Assembly (NCBI GenBank): GCA_039028235.1
Contig: JBCCIN010000084.1
Span: 1-14,228 of the forward strand
From: JANQPX01 sp039028235
GTDB lineage: Bacteria; Pseudomonadota; Alphaproteobacteria; Geminicoccales; Geminicoccaceae
Direction of reading: 5' to 3'
Length of the DNA stretch: 14,228 nucleotides
The stretch's first letter is position 1. Each line of letters opens with the position of its first letter. Shown piece by piece: positions 6,731 to 13,374 of the stretch. The notes beneath the pieces were generated by a model. It worked only from the letters and a program-made list of their open reading frames with translations, did no database searches and was not told where the DNA came from. Position numbers and translations under genes: made by a program.

Positions 6731-7501
6731 TTATTCTCCATCAACGGCGCTGCAGATTCGGCATGCTGGTCGGCGCATGATGCCGATCCGGCTGAACGCC
6801 GTGGTCAGGCCGTCATAGAGAAGAAGCGTCCCGGAAAGGCTCTCGCCCCGCCCCAACAGTTCCTTGACCACTTCGACCGCCTGAAGCGAGCCCATGACAC
6901 CGACCACGGGGCCGAGCACGCCGCCCTCGGCGCAGCTCGGCACAAGGTCCGGCGGCGGATCGTCGGGAAAGACGCACCGATAACAGGGATGTGGCGGTCC
7001 GAGGTAGGCCTTGTAAGTCGAAAGCTGGCCTTCGACACCCTGCACGGCGGCACTGACCAGCGGCTTCTCCTGCCGAAAACAGGCGCTGTGCACCGCGTCC
7101 CTTGTCGCGAAATTGTCGGATCCGTCGGCCACCAGATCATAGCCGGCGACCAGCGCCGCCGCGTTGTCCGGCGTCAGCCGCTCCTCATGCAGGACCACAT
7201 CGACATCGGGGTTGAGCGCCTCGATGGCGCGCTTGGCACTGATCGTCTTCGCAAGGCCGACATGATCGGTCGGATGGGCGATCTGCCGGTGCAGGTTGCT
7301 GAGATCGACGCTGTCGTCGTCGACGATGCCGACCCGACCGATGCCGGCGGCGGACAAATAGAGGAGGAGCGGCGAGCCGAGCCCGCCGGCGCCGATCAGG
7401 AGCACGCTGGAGGCCAGGAGTTTCGCCTGCCCTGCGCCACCCACCTCCGGCAACACGATGTGACGGGCATAGCGCAACATTTGCTCATCATTGAACGACA
7501 T
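6731..7501 (-). CDS. moeB: MoeB/ThiF-type adenylyltransferase (E1-like)
   Basis: This enzyme activates the C-terminal glycine of a ubiquitin-like sulfur carrier (MoaD or ThiS) by adenylation, for molybdopterin or thiamine synthesis. It is 256 aa, the normal MoeB/ThiF length. Motifs in order: YARHIVLPEVG with Arg13 near the nucleotide site, the nucleotide loop GAGGLGSP (37-44), DDDSVDLSNLHRQ (61-73), GSDNFATR (127-134) with the conserved Asp129, and a zinc site made of CYRC (173-176) and CRIC (247-250). The crossover SCAEGGVLGP holds Cys190, equivalent to the persulfide or thioester cysteine position of ThiF. No sulfur carrier gene is adjacent, so MoeB and ThiF cannot be separated here; MoeB is the more usual call for alphaproteobacterial singletons of this size. 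It diverges from the flagellar operon across a 63-bp gap. Confidence 0.88.
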   Translation of the reverse strand: MSFNDEQMLRYARHIVLPEVGGAGQAKLLASSVLLIGAGGLGSPLLLYLSAAGIGRVGIVDDDSVDLSNLHRQIAHPTDHVGLAKTISAKRAIEALNPDVDVVLHEERLTPDNAAALVAGYDLVADGSDNFATRDAVHSACFRQEKPLVSAAVQGVEGQLSTYKAYLGPPHPCYRCVFPDDPPPDLVPSCAEGGVLGPVVGVMGSLQAVEVVKELLGRGESLSGTLLLYDGLTTAFSRIGIMRRPACRICSAVDGE

Positions 7502-7537
7502 GGGACGCAGTGATCCTGCAGGAAAAAGGTCCGAGGC

Positions 7538-7552
7538 TTAACCGTTTCTTAA
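7538..7552 (+). promoter_or_regulatory. CtrA-type box upstream of the flagellar operon
   Basis: TTAA (7538-7541), seven bases, TTAA (7549-7552): a perfect core match to the CtrA recognition sequence. It ends 12 bp before the ATG at 7565 of the flhX-like gene and about 40 bp upstream of the divergent moeB start. CtrA controls early flagellar genes in Alphaproteobacteria, which fits the genes downstream. Its closeness to the start codon would be unusual for activation. It may instead repress this start, act on moeB, or imply a start further downstream than 7565. Confidence 0.6.
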
Positions 7553-7564
7553 GGTTACCACGGT

Positions 7565-7894
7565 ATGAAGCAACGGCGAGGCGCAAAGATCGTCCTCGAA
7601 GCCGAAGAGGATCGAACCGTGACCAAGGATCCAACGACCGCTGTTGCGCTTGGCTACGAGCGTGGAGGTGACGATCTTCCGCGGGTTCTGGCCAAGGGAC
7701 GTGGGGCCATCGCCGCCCAGATCATCGCCGTCGCCGAAGAGCATGGCATCACCGTCCATCGAGACGAGGACCTGGTTGAAGTTCTCGATCGCCTGGAGAT
7801 CGATGCGCCTATTCCCGTCGCTGCATTCGCTGCGGTCGCCGAAATTCTCGCTCATCTCTACAGGCTCAACGACGATATGGGCAAAAAATCGTGA
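7565..7894 (+). CDS. FlhB C-terminal-domain-like protein (FlhX type)
   Basis: A 109-aa soluble protein resembling the cytoplasmic domain of the flagellar export switch FlhB (EscU/YscU/HrcU family). Matching segments are AVALGYERGGDDLPRVLAKG, then a helix AAQIIAVAEEHGITVHRDEDLVEVL, then PIPVAAFAAVAEILAHLYRL. FlhB itself is about 350 aa with four membrane helices and an NPTH self-cleavage site; here there are no membrane helices and no NPTH (the equivalent position reads KDPTT). Such stand-alone copies (FlhX) occur beside flagellar genes and can stand in for, or modulate, the FlhB C-terminal domain in substrate switching. The ATG at 7565 follows a weak AAGG about 10 nt upstream. Its stop overlaps the next start by 4 bases (GTGA), indicating translational coupling. 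Confidence 0.85.
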   Translation: MKQRRGAKIVLEAEEDRTVTKDPTTAVALGYERGGDDLPRVLAKGRGAIAAQIIAVAEEHGITVHRDEDLVEVLDRLEIDAPIPVAAFAAVAEILAHLYRLNDDMGKKS

Positions 7895-8223
7895 CCGGCG
7901 ACGCGCTATCACCATCGACCCTGACCGATGACCTGAAGGCAGCCATCGTCGGTCTTGCTCATGCGCGCCAGGCTCTTGCCGCCGGGGATCTCGATATGGC
8001 CGATGAACTCTGGCGCGGTCTGGATCGATGTGCATACGGGCTGGCGGCCATCGACGGGGACGATCGCGAACGGATGAGGCCGGTCTTGCTGGCGCTTCTG
8101 GAAGAACTGGAGCGCACGGTTGCCGTCTTCGGCGCCGAGCATCGCGATCTCGGGGACCGTCTCCGATCGGCAAGCCGCAGCCTCGCCGCCGGGGCGGCCT
8201 ATCGCCAGGCCGGCGCTGGATGA
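7891..8223 (+). CDS. Unrecognised helical protein in the flagellar operon
   Basis: A 110-aa protein that I do not recognise. It starts with GTG at 7891, overlapping the flhX-like stop by 4 bases, and ends 13 bp before fliO, so it is part of the same operon. By eye it is nearly all helical: residues 12-45 (DDLKAAIVGLAHARQALAAG...), 56-82 (DDRERMRPVLLALLEELERTVAVF) and 84-105, with heptad-like Leu/Ala spacing and no membrane segment or cysteine-rich motif. Small helical proteins in flagellar operons are often export chaperones such as FliT or FlgN, but no family signature is visible, so this is conjecture from context and shape. Codon use matches its neighbours, supporting a real gene. A long open frame on the opposite strand (7538-8512) is a shadow. 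Confidence 0.8.
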   Translation: MTGDALSPSTLTDDLKAAIVGLAHARQALAAGDLDMADELWRGLDRCAYGLAAIDGDDRERMRPVLLALLEELERTVAVFGAEHRDLGDRLRSASRSLAAGAAYRQAGAG

Positions 8224-8236
8224 GGCGGACGATGAC

Positions 8237-8554
8237 ATGATTGTCACCGATTATCTCAGATTTGTCGTAGCTCTCGGGGTCGTCCTCGGACTGATCGCCC
8301 TTTTCGCCTGGATCGCCAGGCGCTTTCGCCTGGGCGGACTCGCGGGGTCGACGGTAAAATCCGGTCGTCTCGAGGTGGTTGAATCGCTGCCGATCGATGG
8401 TCGTCAGCGGCTGGTTCTCCTGCGCCGGGACGCGAGCGAGCACCTCGTTCTCATCGGTCAGGAGCGATCGGTCGTCATTGAAAGCGGCATCAAGTCGCCG
8501 CGAAAGCTCCAAACGGAAGCGGACCAGGCGGTGTTGACGGTGTCGCCGTCATGA
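8237..8554 (+). CDS. fliO: Flagellar biosynthesis protein FliO
   Basis: FliO is a small membrane protein that helps assemble the FliP ring of the flagellar type III export gate. The protein is 105 aa. An N-terminal membrane helix (about residues 6-27, FVVALGVVLGLIALFAWIA) is followed by Arg-Arg-Phe and a cytoplasmic domain with GRLEVVESLPIDGRQRLVLLRRD, the pattern typical of FliO. The ATG at 8237 is chosen because the membrane helix follows directly; a longer frame from 8120 would begin inside the upstream gene. The ribosome site is weak (GAGG at 8222-8225, 11 nt upstream). The stop overlaps the fliP start (ATGA), so the two are translationally coupled, matching the usual fliO-fliP order. Confidence 0.93.
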   Translation: MIVTDYLRFVVALGVVLGLIALFAWIARRFRLGGLAGSTVKSGRLEVVESLPIDGRQRLVLLRRDASEHLVLIGQERSVVIESGIKSPRKLQTEADQAVLTVSPS

Positions 8555-9327
8555 GCCGGGCCTCTCTACGTTCATGGCTGATCGGTTTAGGCTGTGTCTT
8601 GCCGGCCTTGGGTCTCACATCCTCTGCCACCGCGCAAAGTCTCAGCATCGACCTCGCCGAGGGCATCAGCGTCACCAGCCAGCTGATCCAACTGATCGCG
8701 CTGATGACGATCGTCAGCCTGGCGCCGTCGATCGTGGTGATGGTCACCTCGTTTACGCGCATCGTCGTCGTTCTCGCTTTTCTGCGAACAGCACTCGGTC
8801 TGCAGCAGACGCCCCCCAATGCGGTGCTGATCTCGCTGGCTCTGTTTGCCACCGGGTTCATCATGGCGCCGACGATGGAGCAGGTTTACGACGAGGGGCT
8901 CGCACCGCTGCTCGAGGAGTCGATCGACGAAGCCGAGGCCTTCAGCCGTGCCGCCATGCCCGTTCGTCGGTTCATGCTGGAGCATGTGCGCAGCAAGGAT
9001 CTGGAGCTGTTTCTCGAGCTGGCGACGCCTGGCGACGAGGAGCCGCCGGTTTTGGAAAGCCCGGACGACACGCCGCTTCGCTCCCTGATACCTGCCTTCA
9101 TGATCAGCGAGCTGAGACGGGCCTTCGAGATCGGGTTCCTGATCTTCATTCCGTTCCTGATCATCGACATGGTGGTGGCGTCCGTCCTGATGTCGATGGG
9201 CATGATGATGCTGCCGCCGGTTCTGATCTCGATGCCGTTTAAGCTGGTCTTCTTTGTTCTCGTCGACGGCTGGTATCTGATTGTCGGCTCCCTGGTCGCG
9301 AGCTATGGAGGCGAGGGTACGTTTTGA
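8551..9327 (+). CDS. fliP: Flagellar biosynthetic protein FliP
   Basis: FliP forms, with FliQ and FliR, the membrane export gate of the flagellar type III secretion system. At 258 aa it has normal length. A cleavable signal peptide is seen at about residues 1-28 (ending SATAQS). Membrane helices follow at about 45-65 and 80-105, then a soluble loop, and two C-terminal helices near 188-213 and 222-243. Family motifs are present: MVTSFTRIVVVLAFLRTALG, QTPPNAVLISLALFATGFIM, MISELRRAFEIGFLIFIPFL and PFKLVFFVLVDGWYLIVGSL. It is translationally coupled to fliO. Neither fliQ nor fliR follows; the next gene is a convergent desaturase, so the rest of the gate is encoded elsewhere. Confidence 0.97.
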   Translation: MSRASLRSWLIGLGCVLPALGLTSSATAQSLSIDLAEGISVTSQLIQLIALMTIVSLAPSIVVMVTSFTRIVVVLAFLRTALGLQQTPPNAVLISLALFATGFIMAPTMEQVYDEGLAPLLEESIDEAEAFSRAAMPVRRFMLEHVRSKDLELFLELATPGDEEPPVLESPDDTPLRSLIPAFMISELRRAFEIGFLIFIPFLIIDMVVASVLMSMGMMMLPPVLISMPFKLVFFVLVDGWYLIVGSLVASYGGEGTF

Positions 9328-9344
9328 CCGACGGGCAGCGGGCG

Positions 9345-9368
9345 ATGGCCGGTCGTCTTGCCGGCCAT
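9345..9368. terminator. Hairpin after fliP, shared with the desaturase gene
   Basis: ATGGCCGG (9345-9352) and CCGGCCAT (9361-9368) form a perfect 8-bp GC-rich stem with an 8-base loop, between the convergent fliP and desaturase genes. There is no T-run after it, so termination is likely but not certain. Confidence 0.5.
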
Positions 9369-9410
9369 GAGGGCGTCTCTATCGAACGCTTGCCGACGTG
9401 ACAGGCTGCT

Positions 9411-10319
9411 CTAGAGAAAAGGATGTGCGGGACGATCCACAGGCCGTGCCAGAAACCGCGTGGCAATTTCGCGATAGCCGCCTCGGTAGCAAAGCCCGCC
9501 ATTTTCATTCAGCAACCGCTTGCGGTGCTGACGGTAGTAGGCCGGCAATGCCTGCCAGGGCAGATCGGGTCTCTTGTGGTGCGCAAAATGCAGATTGTTG
9601 TTCAGGAAGAGCAGGGAAAAGAACGGTCCGGCCTCAACGATCGCGGTTCGTTCCTCCGGCGTGTGGGCAGCCTTATGCTCCGCAAAGGATCGCACCAGAG
9701 TCAGGCTGAGACCCGGAAGCACGAAACAGCTGACATACACCCAAAGCGGCATGTCGGCGACGAGGAGCAGCCAGGCCAGGACGACGGCCGTCGCCGGCAG
9801 GTGCAGCAGCCACGCGCCGAGATGGCGATAATCGCCGCATAGAAGCGCTCGGATCTCGCTGAACAGGAACTGACCGATCACGAGAACGGGGCCGATCAGG
9901 ACACGTCCGGGGAGCGTGTTGTGCCACACCAGCAGGAAACGGAAAGGGGAGGGTAGCCGGCGCCAGCTTGCCTGATCGACGTAGAACGACTCGGGATCAC
10001 GCCTGGGATCGGTCAGGATGTTGAGATTGTGGTGTGCGCGGTGGGTGCGGCGGTAGATGGCATAGGGCAGCCACAGAGCCAGCGGCGGATAGGCGATCAG
10101 ATCGTTCAGCCAGCGCCTCGAGGAGAAGTGATCGTGCACCGCCTCATGCTGAAAGGACCCATGCCAGGCGATGAGAACCGCACCGACCGGCAGGAGTGCC
10201 CAGAACGGGATCATCTGATGAAACCAGGTCGCCAGACCCCAGACGGCATAAATCGAGAGTACGAGCGCCCAACTCACCAGCCGAGCTTGCCGGCTTGCAG
10301 CCTCCATGAATCTGCTCAA
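9411..10319 (-). CDS. Membrane fatty-acid desaturase family protein
   Basis: A di-iron membrane enzyme that would introduce a double bond or hydroxyl group into a lipid chain. The 302-aa protein has the three histidine clusters of the FA_desaturase family: HGSFQHEAVH (53-62), HRAHH (93-97) and NNLHFAHH (241-248), plus His215 in SFAEHKAAH. Hydrophobic segments lie at about 15-31, 41-52, 136-158, 173-189 and 194-210. Start: TTG at 10319 is preferred because GGAGGT lies 5 nt upstream, while the next in-frame ATG (10307) is 17 nt away. The exact substrate (fatty acid, hopanoid or carotenoid-like) cannot be read from the sequence. It is monocistronic, convergent to fliP and divergent from the ABC transporter genes. 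Confidence 0.9.
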   Translation of the reverse strand: MSRFMEAASRQARLVSWALVLSIYAVWGLATWFHQMIPFWALLPVGAVLIAWHGSFQHEAVHDHFSSRRWLNDLIAYPPLALWLPYAIYRRTHRAHHNLNILTDPRRDPESFYVDQASWRRLPSPFRFLLVWHNTLPGRVLIGPVLVIGQFLFSEIRALLCGDYRHLGAWLLHLPATAVVLAWLLLVADMPLWVYVSCFVLPGLSLTLVRSFAEHKAAHTPEERTAIVEAGPFFSLLFLNNNLHFAHHKRPDLPWQALPAYYRQHRKRLLNENGGLCYRGGYREIATRFLARPVDRPAHPFL

Positions 10320-10324
10320 CCATG

Positions 10325-10330
10325 ACCTCC
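10325..10330 (-). promoter_or_regulatory. Shine-Dalgarno that selects a TTG start
   Basis: The minus strand reads GGAGGT, then CATGG, then TTG (10319-10317). An ATG at 10323-10321 lies one base after the GGAGGT, too close to be used and out of frame with the desaturase. The TTG has a normal 5-nt spacing and opens the desaturase frame. Confidence 0.65.
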
Positions 10331-10626
10331 ATTAATCCAAACCGCCGGTTTATCCGGACCCGATTCTTCTTCAAGTTCTCGCCTAAGGACGACGCAGTGA
10401 TCGTACGTAGTGATTGGTTGTTCGCATCGGCCAATTCTTCTAACTACAGCAAAACTGCAGGGGGCGCCTAATCGAATTGCGACATGACACCCTATTGATT
10501 TGCGTCATCTTCCACAGATGCGCCTGTTGACAGCCCTCGGTGATCCCTTAGGCTTGATCACAATCATGGACGTTGCCGTGCGCCTGAAGTGGTAGGCGCA
10601 TCGAGACATCGGCAGAACTGGGAGAA
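10331..10626. promoter_or_regulatory. Intergenic region with promoters of desaturase and ABC genes
   Basis: This stretch of about 300 bp separates two divergent genes and has no supportable gene or RNA. Next to the desaturase start, AAACC (10339-10343) and GGTTT (10347-10351) form a small dyad that could be an operator. Toward the ABC genes, TTGACA (10527-10532) with TAGGCT (10549-10554, 16-nt spacer) is a candidate promoter about 75 bp upstream of the start codon. GGGAGA (10620-10625) is the likely ribosome site for the GTG at 10632. Confidence 0.4.
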
Positions 10627-10631
10627 CAATT

Positions 10632-12365
10632 GTGGCTAGGTCAGGCAGAGGCAGAACACATCCTTATATTGCAAAGCTCATCCAGCAACTGAAGGGAAAG
10701 AAAGTTGATCGGCGTGAGTTCCTGCGTACGGCGACCTTGCTCGGCGTCAGCTCGGCGACGGCTTATGGCATTGCTGGCCGAATCCTCGGTGACGGCGTTG
10801 TCGAACCGGCCTTAGCGCAGGATGCGGAGCCCAAGATGGGCGGCGTCCTGCGCTGCTCGATATCGATCCAGGAAATGACCGATCCGGCCACCTTTGACTG
10901 GGTCGAGAAGTCGAATATCGCCCGCCATATCTGCGAGTTTTTGACTTATACTGGGCCTGACAACGTTACGCGGCCTTATCTCGCCGAGCGTTGGGAGGCG
11001 TCTGATGATCTCACGTCCTGGACCTTCTATCTGCGTCAGGGAATCAAGTGGAATAACGGCGACGACTTCAACGCTGATGATGTCGTTTTCAACTTCACCC
11101 GCTGGCTGGATCCGAAGACCGGCTCGTCGAACCAAGGCCTGTTTTCGGCCATGACCGAGGAGTACGATACCGGCGAGAAGGACGAAGACGGCAATCCGAA
11201 AATGGGCCGGAGGATGCTTGAAGGTGCTGTCGAAAAGGTCGATGACCATACCGTCCGCATCAACATGAGCCAGCCAGTGCTTGCTGTGCCGGAGAACCTC
11301 TATAACTATCCGACGGCGATCGTTCACCGCGCCTTTGAGGAGAACGGCGGCAGTCTGACGGCATGGCCGGTAGGCACGGGGCCCTATACGCTCGCCGAGT
11401 ATGTGGTCGGCGAAAAAGCCATCCTGAAGAAACGCGAAGATGAGTATTGGGGGAAGGATCTCGACGATCCGATCATTGGTGGTCCGATCTACTTGGACGA
11501 GATCCATTATTTCGACCACGGTGCCGCCTCGACCGCTCAGCTTGCGGCCGTGGCTTCGGATCAGGTGGATATGCATTACGAGTTCGACATGCTGTCCTTG
11601 CCGGTCGCTCAGAGCATCCCTGATGCAACCATCTACGAAGCCGTCACCGCGCAAACCGCGGTCATGCGCTTCAACCAGGGCAACAAACCGTTTGACGACA
11701 AGAGGGTACGGCGCGCGGTGCAGCTCTGTGCGGAACCAACGCGCTATTCCGAGCTGGTTTTTCAGGGACGCGGCATGGATAGCGAGCATCATCATGTCGC
11801 TCCGATCCATCCCGAATATTTCGAGCTGCCGAAGCTTGAACGCAATATCGAAGAGGCCAAGAAGCTGCTCGCCGACGCGGGCTATCCGGATGGCATCGAG
11901 CTTTCGATCGACTGCGGCAACACCAATGGGCCGTGGCAGCAGCAATGCTGTGAGATCCTGAAAGAGCAATGCGCCGAGGCAGGCATCACCCTTAATATCA
12001 ACATCATGCCGGCCAACAACTACTGGGAACTCTGGGACAGCACGCCCTTCGGCATCACCGCCTGGACCCACCGTCCTCTCGGCACCATGGTGCTGTCACT
12101 CGGCTATCGTTCCGGCGTGCCCTGGAATGAGTTCGGTTATGCCAGCGCCGAATTCGACGCTGCGTTGGACAAGGCGGAGAGCCTGCTCGACGTCGAAGAG
12201 CGCCGGGCGGCGATGGAGGAGGTCGAGCGCATCCTTCAAGATGATGCCTGCATGGTGCAGGCCCCCTGGATTCCGAAGTTCTTCGTCGCCAAGAACCGCG
12301 TGAAGGGCCTGAATGCCCATCCGACCCAATATCATCAGTTCCATCGCGTTTGGATCGACGCCTGA
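10632..12365 (+). CDS. ABC transporter substrate-binding protein (SBP family 5, Tat signal)
   Basis: The periplasmic binding protein of a peptide/oligosaccharide-type importer, 577 aa. The N-terminus is a basic leader, THPYIAKLIQQLKGKK, followed by the twin-arginine motif DRREFLR (26-32) and a weakly hydrophobic core (33-48). A likely cleavage site follows ALA near residues 60-62, so export of the folded protein by the Tat path is expected. The mature part has family-5 features: YLAERWEASDDLTSWTFYLRQGIKWNNGDDF, ADDVVFNFTRWLD, VGTGPYTLAEY and FNQGNKPFDDKRVRRAV. GTG at 10632 is chosen with GGGAGA 6 nt upstream. Two permease genes follow, separated by a strong hairpin. The substrate (peptide, opine or sugar) cannot be read from the sequence. 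Confidence 0.95.
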   Translation: MARSGRGRTHPYIAKLIQQLKGKKVDRREFLRTATLLGVSSATAYGIAGRILGDGVVEPALAQDAEPKMGGVLRCSISIQEMTDPATFDWVEKSNIARHICEFLTYTGPDNVTRPYLAERWEASDDLTSWTFYLRQGIKWNNGDDFNADDVVFNFTRWLDPKTGSSNQGLFSAMTEEYDTGEKDEDGNPKMGRRMLEGAVEKVDDHTVRINMSQPVLAVPENLYNYPTAIVHRAFEENGGSLTAWPVGTGPYTLAEYVVGEKAILKKREDEYWGKDLDDPIIGGPIYLDEIHYFDHGAASTAQLAAVASDQVDMHYEFDMLSLPVAQSIPDATIYEAVTAQTAVMRFNQGNKPFDDKRVRRAVQLCAEPTRYSELVFQGRGMDSEHHHVAPIHPEYFELPKLERNIEEAKKLLADAGYPDGIELSIDCGNTNGPWQQQCCEILKEQCAEAGITLNINIMPANNYWELWDSTPFGITAWTHRPLGTMVLSLGYRSGVPWNEFGYASAEFDAALDKAESLLDVEERRAAMEEVERILQDDACMVQAPWIPKFFVAKNRVKGLNAHPTQYHQFHRVWIDA

Positions 12366-12375
12366 CCGAAAGAGA

Positions 12376-12405
12376 AAAACGGCCCGGAACCAACCGGGCC
12401 GTTTT
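12376..12405 (+). terminator. Strong hairpin between binding-protein and permease genes
   Basis: AAAACGGCCCGG (12376-12387) and CCGGGCCGTTTT (12394-12405) form a perfect 12-bp stem with a 6-base loop (AACCAA), 10 bp after the binding-protein stop. The T-run TTTT is inside the stem's 3' arm. It resembles a Rho-independent terminator. Because permease genes of the same transporter follow at once, partial termination or 3'-end protection of the binding-protein mRNA is the likely purpose. Confidence 0.85.
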
Positions 12406-12428
12406 CGCAAAGAGGGTAATTTGAGCGC

Positions 12429-13361
12429 ATGCTAGTACTTGCCGCCCGTCGCTTCGGTTCGATGCTGCTGATCATGGCGGTGATTTCTTTCGTCCTGTTC
12501 GTGATCTTCGAGAGCGATAAGCTTGGTGTCGCCGGTAAGGTCCTGGGTCCGTATTCGTCTGTCGAACAGCGCGAACTCTGGCTCGAGCAGAACGGCTATA
12601 ACCGCAACTTCTTCGTCCGCTACGGCGAATGGGTGACCAATGCGGTCAGAGGCGATTTCGGCGAGTCGATCCGTTTCAAGACACCGGTCTCCGAGCTGCT
12701 TTGGCCGAGGCTCGCCAATACCGGACTTCTGGCCCTGATGGTCTTCGCGATCATGATCCCGGTGTCCCTGTTTCTGGGCGTGATCGCCGGGATGCGCGAG
12801 GGATCAGGAACAGACCGGGCGGTCTCGGCCTTTTCCGTGCTCACCACCTCCGTCCCCGAATTTGCTTCGGCCACCTTCCTGGTCGCGTTTTTCGTTTTCT
12901 ATCTCGGTTGGCTGCCGGGCACCTCGTCTATGACCGGTGGGTTTTCCTGGATCGAATTGATCCTACCGGTCGCCGTTCTCGTCATTTATGGTTTCGGCTA
13001 TATCGCACGCATGACACGGGCCTCGATGGCCGAAGTCATGACGTCGCAATATATCAGGACCGCCGTCCTCAAGGGCCTTCCGCAGCAGCGGGTGATCATG
13101 AAGCATGCGCTCAGAAATGCGCTGATCGCCCCCTTCACCGTGATCATGCTGCAGCTCAACTGGCTGCTCTCCGGTGTGATCGTGGTCGAGGTGTTCTTCG
13201 CCTATAAGGGCTTCGGCGCCCTTCTCTATGAGGCGTCGACCTTCGGCGACATCTATCTGATTGAGGCCTGCGCCATGGTCGCGGTGTTCGTCGCGGTGTT
13301 CTCGCAGTTCATTTCAGATATCGGCTACACGCTCTTGAACCCGCGGATCAGGTTCTCGTGA
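12429..13361 (+). CDS. ABC transporter permease, DppB-like
   Basis: One of two inner-membrane channel subunits of the importer, 310 aa, normal for the DppB/OppB group. A first membrane helix (9-27) is followed by a periplasmic segment with GPYSSVEQRELWLEQNGYNRNFFVRYGEW and GDFGESI, both typical of this family. Five further helices follow. The EAA-type loop that contacts the ATPase lies at about 202-240 (SQYIRTAVLKGLPQQRVIMKHALRNA), with the conserved glycine intact. It ends in LLNPRIRFS, a usual terminus for the family. The ATG at 12429 has GAGGG 13 nt upstream and GAG closer; the ribosome site is mediocre. The next permease starts 14 bp after its stop. Confidence 0.94.
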   Translation: MLVLAARRFGSMLLIMAVISFVLFVIFESDKLGVAGKVLGPYSSVEQRELWLEQNGYNRNFFVRYGEWVTNAVRGDFGESIRFKTPVSELLWPRLANTGLLALMVFAIMIPVSLFLGVIAGMREGSGTDRAVSAFSVLTTSVPEFASATFLVAFFVFYLGWLPGTSSMTGGFSWIELILPVAVLVIYGFGYIARMTRASMAEVMTSQYIRTAVLKGLPQQRVIMKHALRNALIAPFTVIMLQLNWLLSGVIVVEVFFAYKGFGALLYEASTFGDIYLIEACAMVAVFVAVFSQFISDIGYTLLNPRIRFS

Positions 13362-13374
13362 GGGAGGTTTCGGC

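Noticed and set aside
7538..8512. A 324-codon open frame on the minus strand
   Set aside because: It lies opposite the flhX-like, unknown and fliO genes, which have motif support and start/stop coupling. Its product is Arg/Pro-rich with low-complexity runs typical of an antisense frame in GC-rich DNA.
10812..12071. A 419-codon minus-strand frame inside the binding-protein gene
   Set aside because: It is a mirror of a well-supported family-5 binding protein; no motif or ribosome site supports it.
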